Below are positions 48,986 through 58,672 of a stretch of DNA of 64,000 nucleotides, one piece after another. The notes beneath the pieces are model-generated. The model worked only from the letters and a program-made list of their open reading frames with translations, did no database searches and was not told the DNA's origin. The stretch is from an uncultured Eubacteriales bacterium (lineage in GTDB: Bacteria > Bacillota > Clostridia > Oscillospirales > Oscillospiraceae). The stretch covers positions 1 through 64,000 of the forward strand of contig UQZA01000004.1 in NCBI GenBank assembly GCA_900545515.1. The letters run 5' to 3'. Made by a program: the position numbers and the translations under genes. Numbering within the stretch: position 1 is the stretch's first letter; each line of letters begins with the position of its first letter.

Positions 48986-50662
48986 TTACCGCTGCCCTGC
49001 CGGCTGCTTCTGCCGGGTGACGGCAGGGAAGTGGCCCCGGAGGGCCCGGGTGACCTGGCGCAGCAGGGGGTACCACCCCCGGGCGCTATTTCCCAGGGGG
49101 AAGTCCGTCACCAGCCAGGGGCAGGCGGGCAGGCGCATCCGGTCAAACCGGCGGGCAAACTGCCGGTCTATCCCCAGGGCCAGGGCATAGGGGGCCATGT
49201 CATAGTAGTATCCCGGGTTTTGCCGGAGAATCCGGTGGAGCTGCTTCCGGTCCACGGTGCACAGGTACCGCCGCAGGCCCAGGAGAGCCGCGAGGGTTTG
49301 CCGCCCCTCCTCACTGCGCCGCCCGCCAAAGAGGACCAGAAGGCCCAAAAGGCACTGGACGAGGCAGCACACCAGGGCAAGCCCCAGGCACCCGGCCAGG
49401 AGTCCCGTGGCCAGGAGGAAGACGCAGGAGGCCAGGGCCAGAAGCCCCGGCCGCCGCTCCCAGGACAGGAAGCTGCGGAAGCCGTCTTGGAGGAGCCAGG
49501 CCGCTGCGGCCCAGCTCAGGCCCCACAGGATCACCAGGGCAATCCGCCAGGACGCCCCCGGCGCCCCCAGGTCGCCCGCTGCCACACCGGCCCACAGGCC
49601 CATGAGGCCTCCCAGGAGCCGGACCCAAAGGGGACTGCCGCCCGGCTGGAACTGGCCCTGGACCCGGGGGGAGGCGGCAGCGGTCCGCTTTTGCAGGGCC
49701 TGGAACCGCTCTCCGCCTCCGTCGGCCAGCAGCTCCCGGCCAAAGAGGGCCTGGAACAGGCCCCGCTCGTAGGCACTGCGCTCATTGCCCATGTCCATTC
49801 GCTTGTGAAGGGTCACCGCCCAGTCCTGGCCCACGTGGATGATGAGGTACCCCAGCTGAGCCCAGGACACCACCATGAGGGGCAGGTCCGGGCTCCGGGC
49901 CAGGAGGCGGCAGCCCACCTCCCCGGGGCCCACCCCCACCGGGGCCTGGGCCTGAACCGCCCCCCGCACCGGCCGCCACCGCAGCCGAAGCAGCCAGTAC
50001 AGCAGGGCCAGGAGGCCAAAGCCCAGGGCGGCCAGGCGGGCTATGGCGTAGAGCTTGCCCACCTGGTAGCTCCGGGGGAAGAGGTCCGGGGAGGCCTCCA
50101 TGGTGAGGGTCAGGCTGTCCTGATCCCGCAGGACGGTGTTCACTGAGCCTGCAATCTCTGGGCCGGAGATGGAGACGGTCATGTAATTGTCCACGTCTTC
50201 CCCATAGTAGCCGCTGGTGAAGGACGGCGTCTCCGAGAAAGCGCCAGGGAGGGTCACCCGGAAGGTCAGCCGGTCTACGGGGCAGGCCAGGCCCTCCGGG
50301 GCCAGGGGCAGGCGGAGGATTCGCGATTCCCCCTCCTGGATGCAGGAGGGGAGGGTGTAGGTGAGGGTGAAGGTCTGAACGCCCCGGAATCCGGCGGGGC
50401 TTTCCAGCACCAAGGCCTGGATGTTGTCCAGCCTCTGGACCTTGGCTGCCGCGCCATTCACTGTGGCGTCCTGTGCTCCGGAACCCACGGGGAGCACCAG
50501 GCGCTCCGGGCCGTCCAAATCCAGGACGAGCTTCACTGCCATCCGGCAGGAGCCGTCCCCATTCACCACGGCGGTCACCTCCATGGTGTTCTCCGCCTCT
50601 GCGCCCCATACCGGCAGCGTGAAAAGCAGCAGACACAGAACCGCCAATAATAACCGTCTCAC
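48986..50662 (-). CDS. DUF2207-like membrane protein
   Basis: This 558-residue protein has a signal peptide or first helix (about 1-22), an extracellular beta-rich domain of about 180 residues (TMEVTAVVNGDGSCRM, FTLTYTLPSC), a membrane helix near 230, a cytoplasmic insertion, and two or three further helices near 375-480. The C-terminal segment has YYYDMAPYALALGIDRQFARRFDRM, characteristic of DUF2207 proteins. Their role is unknown. The start is GTG at 50662 with AGGAGG 7 nt upstream. It is monocistronic and divergent from the scaffoldin operon. Confidence 0.83.
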   Translation of the reverse strand: MRRLLLAVLCLLLFTLPVWGAEAENTMEVTAVVNGDGSCRMAVKLVLDLDGPERLVLPVGSGAQDATVNGAAAKVQRLDNIQALVLESPAGFRGVQTFTLTYTLPSCIQEGESRILRLPLAPEGLACPVDRLTFRVTLPGAFSETPSFTSGYYGEDVDNYMTVSISGPEIAGSVNTVLRDQDSLTLTMEASPDLFPRSYQVGKLYAIARLAALGFGLLALLYWLLRLRWRPVRGAVQAQAPVGVGPGEVGCRLLARSPDLPLMVVSWAQLGYLIIHVGQDWAVTLHKRMDMGNERSAYERGLFQALFGRELLADGGGERFQALQKRTAAASPRVQGQFQPGGSPLWVRLLGGLMGLWAGVAAGDLGAPGASWRIALVILWGLSWAAAAWLLQDGFRSFLSWERRPGLLALASCVFLLATGLLAGCLGLALVCCLVQCLLGLLVLFGGRRSEEGRQTLAALLGLRRYLCTVDRKQLHRILRQNPGYYYDMAPYALALGIDRQFARRFDRMRLPACPWLVTDFPLGNSARGWYPLLRQVTRALRGHFPAVTRQKQPAGQR

Positions 50663-50685
50663 ACGGACACCTCCTTTTTTGCAGT

Positions 50686-50714
50686 ATTGTACCATGACAG
50701 GGGAGAAATTGCAA
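50686..50714 (-). promoter_or_regulatory. Promoter of the DUF2207-like gene
   Basis: On the minus strand, TTGCAA (50714-50709) and TACAAT (50691-50686) are 17 nt apart, about 20 nt of leader. Confidence 0.68.
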
Positions 50715-50907
50715 TCATCTTGCCATGTTTTGGCCACTGCTGGCCCATTCAGGGGTCGCCAGATTTGCGCCCCTGCCTCCTCCGGGGCAGACGGGAGCCA
50801 CGGTCCGCCCCCTGCGGGAGGCCGCGGCCTACCGCCTTGGAGGGGGGCGGGATTGGAAGGACCTTTTGGATTTTGTGCAGAAGGCCGGAATTGGAATGTA
50901 TATTTTG

Positions 50908-50923
50908 GTTGCATTTTTGCAAC
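50908..50923. promoter_or_regulatory. Palindrome upstream of the scaffoldin promoter
   Basis: GTTGCATTTTTGCAAC has 6-nt arms around TTTT and ends 15 nt before the -35 hexamer. It is a possible operator. The surrounding 470-nt spacer otherwise contains decayed GC-rich sequence and the two divergent promoters. Confidence 0.4.
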
Positions 50924-50938
50924 TTGGCGAAATTATGC

Positions 50939-50967
50939 TTGCAATTCTGTAAATGATGGTGTAAGAT
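50939..50967 (+). promoter_or_regulatory. Promoter of the scaffoldin-protease operon
   Basis: TTGCAA (50939-50944) and TAAGAT (50962-50967) are 17 nt apart. The leader of about 160 nt is long. The -10 is imperfect. Confidence 0.5.
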
Positions 50968-51132
50968 ATAGGCAGCATACCGCAGAGTCCAGGGAAGCAG
51001 CTTGAACAGTAACGAGATGCAGTGGCAGCTGGTTTCGGGAAGGGGAGAGGCGGAACCTGTGGCTTTGGGGTGCAGAACAATTTAGGCCCCCGGCGGATTT
51101 TCCAGCCGGGCCCACGGAAAGGATGAGACATC

Positions 51133-52122
51133 ATGAGAAAATTGCTATCCGGACTTCTCGTTCTGGTCATGCTGGTGGCTCTGCTGCCGGTGACCGCCCT
51201 TGCGGCACAGGAAGCCGGACCGGTGGCGGCCAGCGCGGTTCTGGAGAACGGGACCGTGACCCTGACCCTCACTGCAGGGGAGGAGACCACCAGCGGTAGG
51301 CTGACGGTCGCCTACGACAAGGAGCTCCTCACCTATGCCGGTCTGGAGACGAAGGGAACCGTCACCAGTGAGGAAGCTGGGGAGGGCGCCGTGACCTTCG
51401 GCTACGCCGCCTCCGGCAAAGACGCCCTGGCAGCCGGCAGCGTGGTGGCCACGGTGCGGTTTACCGCCAAGAGCGCTCTGCCTGCCACCCGGCTGACGGT
51501 GACGGTGGAGGACTTCAACGCCCGGGAGGGCCTCCATCTGGAGCTGCCCGCTGTGCTTGTGGGCGAGCTGCCCTTTACGGACGTGTCCGAGGGAGACTGG
51601 TACTACGATGCGGTGGCCTATGTGTGGCAGGAGGGCCTCTTCCAGGGGATGGATGAGACCACCTTTGCTCCCAACCTGGCCATGACCCGGGCCATGTTCG
51701 TCACCGTCCTGGGCCGCATGGCCGGGGTGGAGGAGGACCGGACCGCCACCTCCAAGTTCACCGATGTGAAGGCCGGCAGCTACTACGCCGGGTACGTGGC
51801 TTGGGCGGCGGAGCAGGATATCGTCCGTGGCACCTCCGAGACCACCTTCAGCCCCAACGCCAAGGTGACCCGGGAGCAGATGGCCACCATGATGTACCGT
51901 TACGCCAAGGCCCAGGGCCTGGACGTGACCGGCGGCAGCGAGGATGTGCTGGACGGCTTCGCCGACAGCGGCCGCATCAACGGCTGGGCCAAGGAGGCCA
52001 TGATTTGGGCCGTGAGCCAGAAGCTCCTGGAGGGCACCGGCGCAGGCCTGGAGCCCCAGGCCTACGGCACCCGTGCCCAGAGCGCCCAGATCATCCTGAA
52101 CTTCAGCCTGTATGTGGGCTGA
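51133..52122 (+). CDS. Cohesin-like/SLH cell-surface anchoring protein
   Basis: This 329-residue secreted protein has a signal peptide (about 1-25, ending VTALAA). Residues about 28-140 form a beta-rich domain with the cohesin-like pattern RLTVAYDKELLTYAGLE, VTFGYAASGK and AGSVVATVRFTAKS. Three SLH repeats follow (about 147-200, 207-265 and 272-329: FTDVSEGDWYYDAVAYVW, FTDVKAGSYYAGYVAWA, FADSGRINGWAKEAMIWA). This is the layout of small anchoring scaffoldins in cellulosomes, where the cohesin captures a dockerin and SLH binds the wall. A dockerin-bearing protease is encoded 40 nt downstream, which makes binding between the two likely but untested. AAAGGATG precedes the ATG. Confidence 0.82.
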   Translation: MRKLLSGLLVLVMLVALLPVTALAAQEAGPVAASAVLENGTVTLTLTAGEETTSGRLTVAYDKELLTYAGLETKGTVTSEEAGEGAVTFGYAASGKDALAAGSVVATVRFTAKSALPATRLTVTVEDFNAREGLHLELPAVLVGELPFTDVSEGDWYYDAVAYVWQEGLFQGMDETTFAPNLAMTRAMFVTVLGRMAGVEEDRTATSKFTDVKAGSYYAGYVAWAAEQDIVRGTSETTFSPNAKVTREQMATMMYRYAKAQGLDVTGGSEDVLDGFADSGRINGWAKEAMIWAVSQKLLEGTGAGLEPQAYGTRAQSAQIILNFSLYVG

Positions 52123-52162
52123 AGGTCTGCCAACACTTAAGAATCAGAAAGGAAGAATGATC

Positions 52163-55100
52163 ATGAAGCATTCCCGTCTGAAGCGCGTGTTGGCTCTGGT
52201 TCTGGTTGCCGCCCTGATTTGCGGCATGAACCTGAGCAGCGCCTACGCGGTGGAAGCCGCTTCCACTCCCGTGACCTTCCAGGAGCTGGACCCCAGCCAG
52301 GTCTCTGCGGAGCTGGTAAACACCCAGGGCGACACGGTCCAGCTGGACAGCGCCGAGCCCTATGAAGCAACCGAACTGGTCCGGGCTATGATTGTCCTGG
52401 AGCAGGACTCCACCCTGACTGTCATGCAGGCCTCCGGCGAGGCCCTCACCAGCCAGGCGGCCGTCCAGTACCGTCAGAAGCTGGACCGGGCCCAGGAGCA
52501 GATGGCCAGCCGGATCTCCCGCCAGTGCCTGGCCGGGGAGCCCCTGGACGTGGTCTGGAACCTGACCCTGTCTGCCAACGCCATTTCTGCCAACGTGGCC
52601 TATGGCAAGCTGGAGGAAATCCGTCAGGTGCCCGGTGTGAAGGCCGTGTATCTGGAGACCCGGTATGAGCCCATGACCCAGGCCGACACCAGCAATGTGG
52701 TGGCCCAGCAGATGACCGGCGCCGCCAGCGTGCAGCAGGACGCCGGCTACACCGGCGCAGGGGCCCGGATTGCCGTGGTGGACACCGGCACGGATACGGA
52801 CCACCAGTCCTTCTCTAACGCCGCCTGGGAGTATTCCCTGAAGCTCCAGGCAGAGAAGAAGGGGATGAGCCTGGAGGACTACATGGCCTCTCTGGACCTG
52901 ATGGACGCCGAGGAGATTGCCGGGGTCCTGAGCCAGCTCCATGTGGCCAAGCGGGACGGGAACCTCACTGGAGAGGACCTGTACCTGAACGGCAAGCTGC
53001 CCTTTGTCTTCAACTACATCGACGGCGACCTGGATGTGACCCATGACAACGACGAGCAGGGTGAGCACGGCTCTCACGTGGCCGGTATCACCTCCGCCGG
53101 TGACTACATCCCCACCAAGGACGCCAGCATCTATGACTTCGACGGCGACGGCGACCTGGATCAGGCCGATGCCCAGGCCCTCATGGACCACGTGGTGAAG
53201 GGGTCCGAAATTCACAGCGCCGAGTATGCCGACCTCAGCGGCAACGGCAGCGTGTCCGCCTATGACGTCCACCTGCTCCTGGACCAGCTGGAGGGCTATG
53301 AGGAGGACGGTACCCTGTACGTCTCCGCCGCCCAGGCCGTGGGCGTCACCGGCGTGGCTCCCGACGCACAGCTCATCACCATGAAGGTCTTCGGCAAGAA
53401 GGGCGGCGCTTACTCCAGCGACTACATGGCTGCTGTGGAGGACGCTGTGGTTCTGGGCTGCGACACGGTGAACCTGTCCCTGGGCGCCCCCTATCCCGGC
53501 TTTGTCACCGCCCATGAAGATGCGGAGGAGGGCTCCGCGTTTGTGGACCGGATCATGGAAGAGCTTTCCGAGACCGGCATCATCATGTGCGTGGCCGCCG
53601 GTAACGACGGCAACTGGGCCGACCAGGACGAGGCCTTCGGCCTCATGTACACCGATGAGGCCGGTACCCACAGAGTCTCCAGCCCCTCTACTTACGAGAA
53701 CGCCCTGTCTGTGGCCAGCGTGGACAACGTGGGCTTCGTGTCCGAGTATGAGAGCCTCTTCATCTCCGCCTCCGGCGACGCCTTTGAGCCGGCCGTCGAG
53801 AAGACCCCCAACGGCGTGCAGCGGGAGTGGAAGAGCCTGGACGAGGCCGGGGAAGGCACCACCTATGAAGTGGTCTTCCTGGGCGATCCCTCCAACCTCT
53901 TTGCAGGCAAGACCCAGACCGACGAGCGGATCTACGCCGCTTCTGCCCAGGACTTTGCAGGCTTCGACTTCACCGGCAAGGTGGTCCTGACAGCCCGGGG
54001 AAACCAGGTCCTGTTTGCGGACAAGCATCAGAACGCACAGGCTGCCGGCGCTGCCGCCGCCCTCATTTACAATAATGTCAGCGGCGCGCTCAACGCCTCC
54101 ATCGAGGGCTCCACCGCCACCATCCCCTGCGGCGGCCTGTCCATGGAAGACGCCCAGGCCATCTTCGCCCTGTGCCAGAAGAACGAGGCCGGCCTCTACA
54201 CCTGCACCCTCAAGGTGACCAACGGCCTCCACGTGAACAACGGCGAAGACGTGAAGTACCCCACCATGAGCGACTTCTCCTCCTGGGGCACGACCGACGA
54301 CCTCACCATTAAGCCGGAAATCACCGCCCCCGGCGGCAACATCTACTCGGTCAACGGCCTGTTGAAGGAAACCGACGGCTATGAAGTCATGTCCGGTACC
54401 TCCATGGCCACCCCCCATGTGGCGGGCCTGGTGGCTCTGGCGGAGCAGTACGTTCGGGAGGCGGGCCTGCTGAGCAAGGCCCAGGCCGTGACGGGCAACG
54501 AGAAGCTGTCCCAGCGGAACCTCATCCAGTCCCTGCTCATGTCCACCGCCATGCCTCTGATCGAAGAGAGCACCGGCCTGGAGTATTCCGTCCGGAATCA
54601 GGGCGCAGGCCTGGCCAACGTGCAGAACCTGGTGAAGGCCCAGTCCATGATCCTGGTGGACGGCCAGCCCGACGGCAAGGTGAAGGCGGAGCTGGGCGAC
54701 GGCGAGACCGGCTGGAGCTTCTCCTTCCGGCTGTACAACCTGAGCGCTGCCGACAGAACCTATACCCTGGATGCCTCCATGCTCACCACGGACACCGTGA
54801 CAGCGGAAGCCGAGGGCAAGACCTATAACCTCAGCGCCGACCAGATGGCCGCACTGGGTGCAGAGCTCACCTACACAGGCGAGGCTGTGGCCGACGGCCG
54901 GGTCACCGTTCCCGCCGGTGGCTCCGCCCAGGTCAAGGTGGAGATTCAGATCCCCGCCAAGGCCGTAGAGCACATGAAGGCCCTGGGCTATGCCAACGGC
55001 TTCTATGTGGAGGGCTTTGTCTACGTCCGTCCGGAGGCTGACGCCGAGGGCGCTCTGGATGTGACCCACTCCATCCCGGTCCTGGGCTGGTACGGCAACT

Positions 55101-58100
55101 GGACCGATCCGTCCATGTTTGACACCGGCTCTTACCTGGAATACGCCTACGGCACCCTCCAGCGGCCCAGCCACATCAACACGAATGTGAAGAACGCCAT
55201 GACCTGGTGCCCCAAGGGTTACGGCGCGGGCCTGTACTACACCGGCAACATCTACGGCTCCTACAGCGAATCCACCGGTCTGGTGGGCGACCAGCACTAC
55301 TACCCTGAGCGCAACGCCCTCAGCACCCGGCCGGAGAGCCAGTGGCAATTCTATGCCCTGTTCCCCACCCTGATCCGCAACGCCACCGATGTGGAGGTCC
55401 GGATCACCGACGCCGACACCGGCAAGCTCTACTACGTCAACGACTACGAGACCTTTGACGACTATATGATGGCCAGCTTCTACTACACGAATGCCGGCCA
55501 GTGGTATGACACCACCAGCGATTACGGCGTGGGCTTCGACTGGGACTATGTGGACCCCGAAACCGGTGAAACCATCCCCGAGGGAACCCGGATCCGCTTC
55601 AGCCTCCTGTGCGCCCCGGACTACTACATCAACGACGACGGCTCCGTCCGCTGGGACGATCTGGGTAAGGGCGCCAGCCTCTCCTATGAGTTCACCGTGG
55701 ACAACACCGCCCCCAAGCTGGTGGGCAGCCAGCCCCTGACCCTCAGCGCCGACGGCAAGACCCTGTACTACACCGCCCAGGACGAGAACTACATCGCCGC
55801 CGTGGTGCTGATGAATGGCTCTGCCAGCAAGGCAGTGAGCTACAGCTACCCCGACATGCCCCTGTCTCAGAAGGGCAAAGCGGTTTCCGGCTCCCTGGAC
55901 CTCGCCAGCTACGCAGAAACCAATGGCAACAAGGCCGTCATTGCCGTGTGTGACTACGCCGGCAACGAGACCTATTATGTCATCAACCTGAACGGCTCCG
56001 GCAACAGCTACGGCAGCCTGGTAGCCTTCCAGAACAGCGCCGATGGCGTGGGCGGCGCTTGGACCTCCTTCGGCGAGGGTGTGGCCAAGAACGAGACCTC
56101 CCTCTTTGCCAGCGCCCAGAACATGGTCTGCGCCGAGTATGTGAACGGCGTGGTCTTTGCCCAGACGGACAACGGCAACCTCTATGGCATCCCCTACGAC
56201 GATTTCCTGGCCGAATCCATTGACCTGGAGTCTACCTACATCGCCCACCTGGATTGCGTTTACCAGGATCTGGCCTATAGCTACGGCCAGGGCAAGCTCT
56301 TTGGCCTGGCGGCCTACGGCTCCGGCGCGGACAGCGAATTTGTGGTCAATTCCATTAACCTGAAGGGCTCCTACTTTGACGAGGAGCTCTGGGAGCAGGT
56401 GGACGCCTACCAGGAAGACTGGGTGGCCGGGCGCAGTGGCGTCTTTGGCCTCACCCTGGCTTGTGACGATGCAGGCTCCCTGTATGTGATGGGCACCAGC
56501 GTGGATGAGGAGACCGGCGAGGAATCTACGGCTCAGCTGTGGAAGGCGGCCCTGCAAACCGACTGGAGCGGGACTGTATTTGGACCCTTCCGCATGGTCG
56601 GTGAGACGGGCCTCTCGATGAACTATCTCCAGTCCATGACCTGGGATCACAACACCGAGACCCTGTACTGGGCCCAGTTCTATCCCATGGGTATGAGCAA
56701 CCTGCAGATGACCCTGCAGAAGGTGGACCCTGCCACCGGCGCCTGCACCCAGGTGGGTACGCTCTCCGCCGAGACCTGCGCCATGTTCGCCCCCCTGAGC
56801 GAGGAAGCTGCCGCCAAGGAGGCCCATGCCAATGTGCCGGTGATTGACAGAGATGAGGTAGGCGCGCCGGTGCTCCGCGACGACACCGTAGTGATGAGCG
56901 TGGGCAGCGCCCGGACCCTCCTGTACGATCTGGACCCCTGGTACACCACCCACAAGGATGTGATTTGGTCCTCCGACAATGAGGAGGTTGCCACGGTGGA
57001 TCAGAATGGCACCGTGACGGCAGTGGGCGAGGGCAGCTGCACCATCACCGCAGCCGCCAAGGACGACCTCACCAAGGTGGATACCTGCGCCGTGCACGTG
57101 TCTGCTCTGGACTTGAGCCTGGAGGGCATCATCTCCGCCCAGTCCGCCGGTATCGGCAGCGTCACCGGCGCGGCAACCTACAAGTATGACATGGTGAAGA
57201 GCGAGCCTACCTTTGGCACGGAGAAAAAGATCACCTGGCCGGAGGAGTTCCAGGGCTTTGGCCAGAGTTTGGCCACCTCCACCATGGGCCGCGGCTCCAT
57301 GTGGGCCTGCGAGTATGATAATACCGGTATGATCTATGAGATCGACCCGGAGACCGGCGTGGTGAAGGATATGCTGGAGCCCATTGACGGCGATATGATG
57401 TTCGGCATGACCTACTCCGAGACCACGGATCTTTTCACCAGCATCATGAACTTCTACCTCTATGTGGACCAGCCCTTTACCCACGAGGCTGAGCAGGAAA
57501 TCATTGACTCCTATGACCAAGAGGAACACATGTTTATGTGGCACCGGCTGGACATGTCCTCTTACCTGAAAGCCTCTGACCAGAACTTCCAGACTGGCGA
57601 GACCGGCAACGGCTCCATTGTGGACGTAGTCTTCTGCGGCATCACCACCCTGGAGGGCGAGGGCGAGCAGTACCTCAGCCAGGATTACCTGGGCAAGTAC
57701 GCTCCGGAAATCAGCTACAAGCCCACCACCACCCTGGTTCTCCTGGACAATGTGGGCCGCCTGTGGTACATCGATGAGATGACAGACATGAAGAAGGTCA
57801 CCGGCGAGACCGGCAGCACCTACTTTACCGACGCCACCGGCGCCATGATGATTCCCGAGTCCTTCAACGGCGTCCTCTCCCTGGGCTATGACACCGATGG
57901 AGATGGCACGGATGACAGCTACTCCGTCTTCGTCATCCGGCAGATTCAGGAGACCCCGCTGCTGGATATGTACCTGGATGGCACCATGCCCCGGATTACC
58001 TACCACTTCTCGGACGTTGCCTTTGCCGGGAGGCTGGAGGACGGCACCCCCATGTTTGTGATGTCCCTGTACGACTACTGGAACAATGGTATCACCAATG

Positions 58101-58318
58101 AGCTGTACCTCTATGTTCCCGGCCATGAGACCGATGAGCTGGACCACGAGACCTGGCAGCCCATCCGGACTCCGGACCGCCTCTTCGACCTGGGCGACAC
58201 GGGAGAGCACAACATCGTTGCCACCATCCACAAGGCGACGGTCACCGGAGGCGTCAGCGTCCAGACCGAAGCCGATGCCGAAGTCGTCAACACGTTCTGC
58301 GGCTTCTATCAAGGCTAA
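52163..58318 (+). CDS. Giant secreted S8 protease B with internal dockerin
   Basis: This 2,051-residue protease has a signal peptide (about 1-29), an I9-like pro-domain and a subtilase domain with Asp207 (AVVDTGTDTD), His302 (GEHGSHVAGI), oxyanion Asn481 (AAGNDGNW) and Ser747 (MSGTSMATPHVAGL). A dockerin-like module sits at about 323-380, inside the catalytic domain between His and Ser (DFDGDGDLDQAD, DLSGNGSVSAYD). A PA-like insert lies at about 599-670. Fn3-like and propeller-like regions follow, and a Big_2-type Ig domain lies at about 1573-1649. No SLH, LPXTG or lipobox is present, so retention would depend on the dockerin. It is downstream of the cohesin-like/SLH gene in the same operon. 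The ATG at 52163 follows AAAGGAAG. Confidence 0.9.
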   Translation: MKHSRLKRVLALVLVAALICGMNLSSAYAVEAASTPVTFQELDPSQVSAELVNTQGDTVQLDSAEPYEATELVRAMIVLEQDSTLTVMQASGEALTSQAAVQYRQKLDRAQEQMASRISRQCLAGEPLDVVWNLTLSANAISANVAYGKLEEIRQVPGVKAVYLETRYEPMTQADTSNVVAQQMTGAASVQQDAGYTGAGARIAVVDTGTDTDHQSFSNAAWEYSLKLQAEKKGMSLEDYMASLDLMDAEEIAGVLSQLHVAKRDGNLTGEDLYLNGKLPFVFNYIDGDLDVTHDNDEQGEHGSHVAGITSAGDYIPTKDASIYDFDGDGDLDQADAQALMDHVVKGSEIHSAEYADLSGNGSVSAYDVHLLLDQLEGYEEDGTLYVSAAQAVGVTGVAPDAQLITMKVFGKKGGAYSSDYMAAVEDAVVLGCDTVNLSLGAPYPGFVTAHEDAEEGSAFVDRIMEELSETGIIMCVAAGNDGNWADQDEAFGLMYTDEAGTHRVSSPSTYENALSVASVDNVGFVSEYESLFISASGDAFEPAVEKTPNGVQREWKSLDEAGEGTTYEVVFLGDPSNLFAGKTQTDERIYAASAQDFAGFDFTGKVVLTARGNQVLFADKHQNAQAAGAAAALIYNNVSGALNASIEGSTATIPCGGLSMEDAQAIFALCQKNEAGLYTCTLKVTNGLHVNNGEDVKYPTMSDFSSWGTTDDLTIKPEITAPGGNIYSVNGLLKETDGYEVMSGTSMATPHVAGLVALAEQYVREAGLLSKAQAVTGNEKLSQRNLIQSLLMSTAMPLIEESTGLEYSVRNQGAGLANVQNLVKAQSMILVDGQPDGKVKAELGDGETGWSFSFRLYNLSAADRTYTLDASMLTTDTVTAEAEGKTYNLSADQMAALGAELTYTGEAVADGRVTVPAGGSAQVKVEIQIPAKAVEHMKALGYANGFYVEGFVYVRPEADAEGALDVTHSIPVLGWYGNWTDPSMFDTGSYLEYAYGTLQRPSHINTNVKNAMTWCPKGYGAGLYYTGNIYGSYSESTGLVGDQHYYPERNALSTRPESQWQFYALFPTLIRNATDVEVRITDADTGKLYYVNDYETFDDYMMASFYYTNAGQWYDTTSDYGVGFDWDYVDPETGETIPEGTRIRFSLLCAPDYYINDDGSVRWDDLGKGASLSYEFTVDNTAPKLVGSQPLTLSADGKTLYYTAQDENYIAAVVLMNGSASKAVSYSYPDMPLSQKGKAVSGSLDLASYAETNGNKAVIAVCDYAGNETYYVINLNGSGNSYGSLVAFQNSADGVGGAWTSFGEGVAKNETSLFASAQNMVCAEYVNGVVFAQTDNGNLYGIPYDDFLAESIDLESTYIAHLDCVYQDLAYSYGQGKLFGLAAYGSGADSEFVVNSINLKGSYFDEELWEQVDAYQEDWVAGRSGVFGLTLACDDAGSLYVMGTSVDEETGEESTAQLWKAALQTDWSGTVFGPFRMVGETGLSMNYLQSMTWDHNTETLYWAQFYPMGMSNLQMTLQKVDPATGACTQVGTLSAETCAMFAPLSEEAAAKEAHANVPVIDRDEVGAPVLRDDTVVMSVGSARTLLYDLDPWYTTHKDVIWSSDNEEVATVDQNGTVTAVGEGSCTITAAAKDDLTKVDTCAVHVSALDLSLEGIISAQSAGIGSVTGAATYKYDMVKSEPTFGTEKKITWPEEFQGFGQSLATSTMGRGSMWACEYDNTGMIYEIDPETGVVKDMLEPIDGDMMFGMTYSETTDLFTSIMNFYLYVDQPFTHEAEQEIIDSYDQEEHMFMWHRLDMSSYLKASDQNFQTGETGNGSIVDVVFCGITTLEGEGEQYLSQDYLGKYAPEISYKPTTTLVLLDNVGRLWYIDEMTDMKKVTGETGSTYFTDATGAMMIPESFNGVLSLGYDTDGDGTDDSYSVFVIRQIQETPLLDMYLDGTMPRITYHFSDVAFAGRLEDGTPMFVMSLYDYWNNGITNELYLYVPGHETDELDHETWQPIRTPDRLFDLGDTGEHNIVATIHKATVTGGVSVQTEADAEVVNTFCGFYQG

Positions 58319-58333
58319 TTCCCCTGCAAGCAA

Positions 58334-58386
58334 GGACCTGCTGCAAAGATGGGCCATTTCGCCCGGACCTGCAGCAGGTCCGTTTT
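58334..58386 (+). terminator. Terminator of the scaffoldin-protease operon
   Basis: GGACCTGCTGCA (58334-58345) pairs perfectly with TGCAGCAGGTCC (58370-58381), followed by GTTTTG. The spacer to hrcA (58319-58672) otherwise holds only the heat-shock promoter and operator. Confidence 0.78.
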
Positions 58387-58598
58387 GCGCCCACCGGCGG
58401 AAGGGGCCGGCGCTGACCTGCCGCTCTTGCGGGGATGGACGTACAGCTACGGGTTGGGAGGTCCGAAAGCCAGGGAAGCGCCAGTCAATCTGTGGGTATG
58501 TTCTGAAGGGAGGGGGCGCAAACTAGGTCAGGAGGGCGGTTTGTGGGGACTTCCAAAAATAGGGGGATTTTGTTCAAAAATTATTTATAATCCGCCCC

Positions 58599-58627
58599 TT
58601 GACAATGGCGGGTTCGGGTTGTATAGT
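58599..58627 (+). promoter_or_regulatory. Sigma-A promoter of the hrcA operon
   Basis: TTGACA (58599-58604) and TATAGT (58622-58627) are 17 nt apart. The expected RNA start (about 58634) falls in the first arm of CIRCE. Confidence 0.88.
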
Positions 58628-58631
58628 TACC

Positions 58632-58658
58632 TTAGCACTCGAGAAGATGGAGTGCTAA
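58632..58658. promoter_or_regulatory. CIRCE operator
   Basis: TTAGCACTC-N9-GAGTGCTAA is a perfect CIRCE inverted repeat, the binding site of HrcA. It lies between the promoter and the hrcA start. Confidence 0.98.
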
Positions 58659-58672
58659 CAGGAGGAGACGTC

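Noticed and set aside
52103..58357. Very long open frames opposite the giant proteases, ppdK, secA and dnaK
   Set aside because: They follow from the high GC content and codon bias of the real genes on the other strand. They have repetitive His/Gly/Val composition, no ribosome binding sites and no family motifs.
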